Shown here: piece by piece, positions 57,791 through 64,000 of the stretch | Position numbering within the stretch: the stretch's first letter is position 1 | How the letters are laid out: every line of letters begins with the position of its first letter | Assembly (NCBI GenBank): GCA_023055355.1 | Contig: JALJCS010000029.1 | Location: forward strand, 6,624,001 to 6,688,000 | DNA: 64,000 nucleotides | Source of the DNA: Agelaius tricolor | Taxonomy: Eukaryota > Chordata > Aves > Passeriformes > Icteridae | Direction: 5' to 3' | The notes under the pieces: generated by a model | What the model saw: only the letters and a program-made list of their open reading frames with translations | Told to the model about the DNA's origin: nothing | The model's database searches: none | Position numbers and translations under genes: made by a program

Positions 57791-60770
57791 TTTAATCTGT
57801 TACCAGCTCTGTAGGCAAGACAAGCACGAGTGGCTGTGGCTTTTTGGGGGGATCCTTCCCCCTTTCCATCAGGAGGTGGGAGCACAGGGATGCAGCCAAG
57901 CCAGCTCAGAGGAGCTGCCAGCCAGGAAGGGCTGGCCCCAAGAGCAGCAGCTGGAGCTGTCACACTCTCCCCAGCCTTGGACACACTCAATTTCCATTTG
58001 TTCAGCTCACCTGCATCCTGAAGAGCTCTTTGGCAGCGTGTGGTGACTCCCTGAACTCTCTGTTTCAGCCTGCCTGGCAGGGACCCTCTGCTTTCTGCAC
58101 CCCAAAGGGCTCCTGCACCTCATTTTTTCACCCCCTGCTCCTGTTCCATGTCTCCCCCAGAAAAGGGAACCCTGCTCTCCCCTGCCCATTCCTTCAGCCC
58201 CCAAACCCAAGTGTCCACAGCTGCTTTTACCCCTTTTGCCCAGCATTCAGCTGGATGTCACCACCAGTGCCTGCTGGGGCCTGAGGTGACTCCTGCAGGT
58301 GAAGGTGGGGCTGGTTTTCCTCAGCCAGGAATCCCAGCAGCATTCAAACAGTGTTTGCACCTAGGGATGGAGTTATTGCAGCAAATCCAGCCCTGCCTGG
58401 TGCATCCCAGCCCTCAGGACCCATCCATCCTTTACTCTTCCCTTCAAGCATCCCCCTCATCCTCCTCAGCTGCACATCCTGATTTTCCTTCTGCTCTGCC
58501 CTCCAGCTCAGGGATGTTTTCCCTGGGCAGAGATGTTTTTCCAGTGGCAGCAGCTTGTTCCAGGCTGCAGTTCCTGCCACATGAAAGTCAGCAGCAGCAG
58601 AGCAGAGCGATGAATGAATGGCAGTGGTTAAGGTTTTATACAGGGCCTTCCAGTCCAAGTGTTGCAGGGCACTTAGGGGGCTGCACCAAAACACAGCCCC
58701 AGGATCCCTCCAGAGACAGGAAAAGAGTCCCCAGGGCAGCCTGAGCTGGGTTAGTGGCATGTGGGAGCTTGTCCAGGACCTGGGAGGGCAAGCAGAGGGC
58801 AAGGGTGACTCCCTTCCTTCTGAGCTGGAACAGGGCACTGCAAACAGCTTTAAAATCCTCAATTGCAGGTCTAAAAGTGACATAAATTCAGTGTTTTTGG
58901 GGTTTTTTTTTTTGTTGGTTTTTTTTTTAAGGCATTTCTGTTGTAATTCCTGGATGCTTTGGGGAAGGCATGGGGTGGATTTAATTTAGCTGAGGGGAGA
59001 AGCAACCCCTAAAGAAATTGCTGGGCCTGCAACTTGAAACTCCGAGGACAGGGGAGAGGAGAAAGCCTCCCAAGGTGTGCTGAACCCCCTCCTCTTCTCC
59101 CCCTGCTGCTTTTCAGCAGAAAGTCACCTTCAGCACTGATGGCAGGGGCAGGACAAGGTGCCTCTGGCTGGAATTCAATCAGGTTTTATCCATCCTGGGG
59201 AATCTGCGCATTGCCAAGGCTCCCACATCAGTGATGCTTCCGAAATGTCTTCATCACAAGTGTCTCAGCTGACCTGTAATTAAATTTTCTTCCTTTCTGT
59301 CTTAGACCTGTGCGGTTGCATCCCCCTGCCTTTCACTGGAGCAGAATCACAGACATCCAACACCTCCTGCCAGCCTCTGAGGGAGGGGATCCAATGACTC
59401 TCCTGGATAACTTGTTCCTCGCTCCTCTCATTAAAAACCTTTCCCTTCGACTTCACCTGGATTGTCTTGCTGCATTTTTCCTCTCCCATTCATTAGAAAT
59501 AAATAAGTGATGAACCAAGCAGATTTCCTGCCTCCCGTGCTCCATGAGAGCTTTCGACGTGGTCTGTAGGAAATGATCCTCAACCAAAATTTAATTTTTT
59601 GTTCCCATACAGGAGACACTTGAGATTAAGGCCTGAGACCCAGGAAAAAAATGTAAATAAGGGGTTTAAATGCAAGATGTTGATTATAAACCTGGATCTG
59701 TCCTCCCACAATGAAATGGTGCCTGAGGGCATTAAGCTCCTGCTCACATGTCAGTGTTAGGGCAGAGAGGGCTGAATAATTCATCAATAAACCTCAAATT
59801 TGGCTTTCCTGCCTGTGTGGGAGCTCTGTCTCTCGCAGAATCTGTTCATTAGGTGAGGTAACTCATAAAAATGGCAGAGGGACCCCGGGTGGGAAGCCCT
59901 GCTCCGAGGGGAAGTTGAGAATTTGCTTTGCTTTGCATCAGGAATTGGCTGGGACAATTCCAGCAGGGAAACGAGAGCTGCTTGGTGTTGGTTATGCCGC
60001 TCACATGGCTCTGGCTGTCTCCTGAGCAGCTGAACTCAACCCCTGGAATGAGTTTCCTGGGTGAATATCACACTGGGTTTCCATAAATGTGCTAAAACAT
60101 GGCTTAAAATTCGCCTCTCTCAGTCAGGCTGATCTATCTCTGTGTCCATCTGTATCATTTTTATTTCCACAGCACCCATCACTACTCACTCCTCCTCAAT
60201 CTAATCTTCCTCATCTAATTATTAATTCCTCCACTGGAGTGCTTGCTGCAAGCTCCCATCAAAAGCTTGAGGATGCAATTGGAGTAAATCAGTTGAAAAA
60301 TGAAAAAAAAACCCCAAAAACCAGATATAGTCTGAATTTCCCTACATTTAATCTCAGTTTTCCAAGCCCTTTTAAACTTTTGAACAACATTCACACATCC
60401 AGGAAGGGGAATGAAGATAAACGGACATTTAAGTTCACTCAGACAAAACTCCACTAGAAATGGCAAAATCTGATGGAAAGGGGAAGAATTTGGTGATTAT
60501 TTTTATTAGAGGAGAGTTTGTGAGCCCCCAGACAAATGTCAGGGCACTAAGCCTGGAAGCAACCAGGGAAAAGAGTGGAACAGCTCAGCTCAGGAGGCAG
60601 GAGGTGTGATAATACCTGGGGACAAGGCACTGGAAAAAGAGATAAAAAATCATCTTTAGAAGGATGCAGGAAACCTGGGCAGGGAAAGGATTCCTGGGAT
60701 CATTCAGGGGATGACAAAATTACAAGAGAAGGTGTTTTTGTCAAGGGGAGACTGAAAGGACAACAGATGC

Positions 60771-60907
60771 CAAAGGAGGAGAGGGAAAAGGAGGAGGAAA
60801 AGGAGGAGGAAAAAGGAGGAGGAAAAAGGAGGAGGAAAAAGGAGAAGGAAAAAGGAGAGGAAAAAGGAGGAGGAAAAAGGAGAGGAAAAAGGAGGAGGAA
60901 AAAGGAA
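60771..60907. repeat. Polypurine tract of GGAGGAAAAA units
   Basis: About 130 bases of almost pure purine with AGGAGGAAAAAGG units. The Lys/Glu-rich and Phe/Ser-rich frames here are artefacts. Confidence 0.93.
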
Positions 60908-61329
60908 TTTCAGCCCTCCAGCTAAACAGGACCAAGGAAGGGGCAGCAGCCAGGAATTGTCTCCTTTTCCCCACCAGCCAGAAGTGGGAGATTCCAACGT
61001 CATTCTCCATGGATTTTGAGCCTTGCCCAGCAGGAAGGGAGGGAAAAGCAAAGCCCATCTTTGTCAGAGACTTTGCAGGAATGAATCACTCTCCCCTCAC
61101 CCTGGAGCGCCACTGTCTCCTCCAGGTGACAGCTCACGTGGGAGGATAAATATAAATAAAGAGAGGGAAGCTGCAGCATTTTGATGACTCATGTAATATT
61201 CATTTTGAATTAGTTTGTACATGATTCTATTTAAAAAAAAAAAAGGCAGACATTCCATAAGATTTTTTTTGGTTTGGTTTTTTTTTTTTTTGCAAGCTCC
61301 AATTTGCTGCTGGCAAGGAGCAGCGCTCA

Positions 61330-61520
61330 GGTCTTTTATGGGTATTAGTTCCATAGTGTATAGCAGGAGGCAGAGGAAGTTTAATTATGATTCACTGAGC
61401 CACGTTGTGGGTATGTTTTAAAGCCACTTAATTAGTGTAGAAATATACAGCTGTAATTATCCTGAAATATGGCCTAATTAACCTATCGAAAACCCATGCA
61501 CGTGGCTCAGGAAACTTGGA
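61330..61520. other. Candidate conserved non-coding element
   Basis: Unique AT-rich block with GTTTAATTATGATTCACTGA, CACTTAATTAGTG and GGCCTAATTAACC motifs. Composition is the only evidence. Confidence 0.22.
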
Positions 61521-62047
61521 AGCATTAATAGTCTATTAATACAGCGGGGCTGACAGCCCATCATGCTCACATTTGGGAACAGGAACCTCCTCCCGTGACC
61601 TCCCATTGAGCAGAGATTCCTGGGGCAGGTAAATCCTGCCCTTTCCCCGTGCTTGGAGCAGCTCCTGCCACAATCTTGGTGAATAAATGGGAACAAAGCT
61701 GCTGTGGTCCTAAAGCTGCTGATCACCCAAACCTTTGCTCTGTCCTCTTCCTCAGTGCTGAAATTGGTCTCCCAGTCCCTCCAGCCCTCAGCAGACATTC
61801 CTGCAGGCTCAGGGTGTCCCCTCAGCCCTGCTCTGTCACTGTCCCCTCTCTGGATGCATTAAAGCTGCATTGGGCCATTCCCTGCTGTGTGCATTCCCAG
61901 CCCTGGAGCAGAGAGGAGATAATCAGGGAGATAGATAAAGCACAGCCCAAGCAAAAAGGTGATGGCCAAAGGTCTTGTGTTCAGTGCTGGGTGTTAAAGC
62001 TGATAAAAGCTGGGAAAACCAATTGTCACTTCACAGGCCAGGTAATA

Positions 62048-62181
62048 TCCAAGGCCAGGGAGTGCCCAAGGCCAGGCTGGACAGGGCCTGGAGCAGCCTG
62101 GAACAGTGGAGGTGTCCTTGCCATGGCAGGGGTGGCACTGGGTAGGATTTAAAGTTCCTTCCCACCTGTGATTCTGTCACA
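62048..62181 (+). mobile_element. Diverged CR1 3' end fragment
   Basis: CCAAGGCCAGGCTGGACAGG, GGTGTCCTTGCCATGGCAGG and TTTAAAGTTCCTTCCCACC, ending TGATTCTGT, follow the CR1 consensus order with more divergence than the other copies. Confidence 0.78.
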
Positions 62182-63518
62182 GATCTTCCCAAACCATCCT
62201 GGAGACCCAAGGAATTTGCCCTTGGAATGCTGCTTAGAGGAACTTCCACAAAACAAAACAGCAAATGAGTGCCCTGCCCCTTATTCCATCATTTTACAGA
62301 TGAGGAAACCAAGGCACAAGCTTGGAAATTTAATTCCCTGACTCTGCCTTCCTCAGGCCCTGCTCCAACAATCAGGCCAAGCTTCTTCTTCACTGGGAAA
62401 ACTGATTTTAACAGAGCTTCATCTTCCAGGAAGGAGCATTTCTTTCTTCCACTTGAGCTGAAAAGACAATCCCAGGATTGGCAGGGAGGGGTGGTGAGAG
62501 GGAGAGGGAAAGGCAGGGAGGAAGCAGCTGGCACCAGGTTCTTCAGGCAGAGCACACCACCAAATATTCCAGCAGTGTCTTCATCCTCTTGGTGATCAAA
62601 GCAACCCAGATTGAATCCGGCTCGTAATCATCCACAGGGTAGTTTGCTTAAAATTCCCCTAATTATGGAAGTGCAGCAAATTACTGCTCCACGATGAACT
62701 GAATAGGAAATTGGAGGCTCCCACACCCCAACTGCTGCCACGGTGGCTCAAAGACAAAGCAGGAGGGAGGTTCAGAGGCAAGAGAGACAAAGAAATGCAG
62801 GTGGGAATGAGCAGGGAGAGGAGGGGAGGACCAAGGGAGGGAGGGAATTGTCCTTCTCCTACATCTCTCTGGGATGCCAGCAGTTTTGGAGAGCTGAGAG
62901 GTGAAGAGAGCACTGAGATGCAGCCTTGCTGAGCTGGCCCTGCCACTTCCCCAGCAATTGTGACACTTGACAGTGTGCCACAGCAGTGTTTTGACCAGAG
63001 CTTCTGTCAGAAACCCAGAGAGCTCATCTGAGCACCATCCTGCCCGAAATGCAGGAGTGGGGCATCTCTCTGGACAAATAATCTGTATTATTTTCTCTCA
63101 GAGTGCTCTTGCAGTGGCAGCTCCTCATGAGAGGTGACAGCAGGTTCCACAGAGGGCTCAGCTGAGTCACTTAGGGACAAGGGGCTGGAAGAGGCTGTTC
63201 TGTGTTAACAAGAGGTGTTCTCTTCTAAATTTACCTCCATTCTAGGGCAGCTCTGAGAGCAAGTCCTCTCCTTGTCCTCTTCAGACAAGGTGTGCCCAGG
63301 ATCCTGATGGGGTTGTCTTGCTCTGGATGCTCTGTTCTGAGTGTGAGGGGGGACTCTGCTGCCTCCATCTCCCTCAGGAGCACACACAGGCTGTGATTAA
63401 GCAGAGCACTTTGCTTACTTAATATCAGTGTCACTCCCAGAGCCCTGGAATGAATGAGCTCAGCAGGGCAGAGCAGAGCCTGAGCCTCCCTCAGTCACAG
63501 GCAGCTGCTTGGGCCCCA

Positions 63519-63547
63519 TCCTCCTCCTCCTCCTCCTCCTCCTCCTG
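63519..63547. repeat. (TCC)n microsatellite
   Basis: About 8-9 TCC triplets. Confidence 0.92.
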
Positions 63548-63902
63548 CCAGCACAACACATCAAAAGCTGCCTGCAGGAGCCAAATCACCCTCCTGGGAA
63601 TGCCACCCCCATCAGAAACCAGTGCTGGGGAGGGAAAACACCACAGACAAGTGTAATTCATCCCACCCGGGTGTTTGTACTCGAGTAAACCCTCCGGTTC
63701 TTTGGAGATAAACAACAACAGGAAATAAACACCCAGCCAAAAATGGGGATTTTGCCAGCAGCTTTGGTGGGGCTCTTTTCAGCAATCCCCAGCCACGGGG
63801 AGTACCTGTGTTGATAGGAGTTCAAGCAGGAAAGGACTCCAGGGCTGCTCTACCCAATCTTCTGCTCAAAGCTTTGTAGGGTCAGAGGAGGTCGCCCAGA
63901 GG

Positions 63903-63965
63903 AGGAATTTAGGTTGGATATCCATAATAAATTCTCCCTGAGAGGGTGGGGGAGCCCTGGCACCC
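63903..63965 (+). mobile_element. Possible CR1 fragment
   Basis: GAATTTAGGTTGGATATCC, ATTCTCCCTGAGAGGGTGGG and GAGCCCTGGCACCC resemble the part of CR1 just 5' of its terminal segment. It is interrupted after that, and may extend left to about 63832. Confidence 0.5.
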
Positions 63966-64000
63966 TTTTCTGTGATATCTCATTGTAAATCCAGGTGAAC

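Larger units (their letters stand above)
33300..64000. other. Gene-poor downstream region
   Basis: About 31 kb contains no exon, RNA gene or promoter that I can support. Open frames are short, occur on both strands, and lie in GC-rich or repetitive sequence. Recognisable contents are CR1 fragments (35631, 56352, 62048, 63903), LTR-like elements (48120, 56868), microsatellites, a long polypurine tract (60771-60907), dispersed pairs of related sequence (40927 with 41784; 54265 with 55022), tandem repeats at 38325-38748, and AT-rich islands listed separately. Confidence 0.6.

Noticed and set aside
58148..58883. 198- and 179-codon frames on opposite strands
   Set aside because: No motif, no splice sites with coding character, and mutual overlap; most likely chance.
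1..64000. CRISPR arrays, tRNA or rRNA genes, bacterial operons
   Set aside because: The tandem arrays lack the repeat-spacer pattern, no cloverleaf or rRNA core was seen, and the sequence is clearly a vertebrate genome.

Overview
The window is vertebrate nuclear DNA, most likely from a songbird. It has large introns with GT-AG splice sites, truncated CR1 LINE tails ending in the typical AAGGTCCCTTCCAACCCAAA and TTCTATGA-like repeats, and several solo LTRs of families I recognise from passerine genomes. It also holds many GC-rich minisatellites. There is no prokaryotic gene organisation, and almost all long open frames are chance frames in GC-rich or repetitive DNA.

One gene can be supported, on the + strand. 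It is the 3' half of a nectin cell-adhesion gene, best matched to the alternative (beta, HIgR-type) transmembrane and cytoplasmic tail of NECTIN1. The call rests on a membrane exon (17596-17743, ending in YRRQQKS), a proline-rich exon (20122-20209) ending in TPEDIQ, and an exon (20669-20779) carrying VVHLD, an acidic run and LQTPYYDM. Their order matches the mammalian beta tail as I remember it. The immunoglobulin-domain exons lie upstream of the window. Positions 1 to about 1497 look like the end of a 3' UTR with a canonical AATAAA, probably that of the alpha isoform, whose terminal exon would precede the beta-specific exons.

Downstream of the shared exons are three further phase-0 pieces, each starting with an Asn codon. 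The first is a terminal exon (25681-25821) with two ITIM-like tyrosine motifs. The second is a 45-nt cassette exon (27467-27511). The third is another terminal exon (31883-32101) ending in EQYV, which fits the nectin C-terminal motif for the afadin PDZ domain. Read together, they suggest a choice between an afadin-coupled tail and a phosphotyrosine-signalling tail. This is the most interesting biology in the window.

Layout: 1-1.5 kb, putative alpha 3' end. 1.5-17.6 kb, intron with minisatellites and two LTRs, ending in a triplicated ~190-bp block that runs into the acceptor of the membrane exon. 17.6-20.8 kb, the three core exons, with an LTR and a CR1 tail between them. 20.8-33.3 kb, the alternative 3' exons and their UTRs. 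About 33.3-64 kb, no supportable gene; it holds CR1 and LTR fragments, microsatellites, a polypurine tract, dispersed duplications and several AT-rich islands that may be conserved non-coding elements. A large gap 3' of NECTIN1 agrees with the gene-poor interval between NECTIN1 and THY1 in human, but synteny cannot be tested here.
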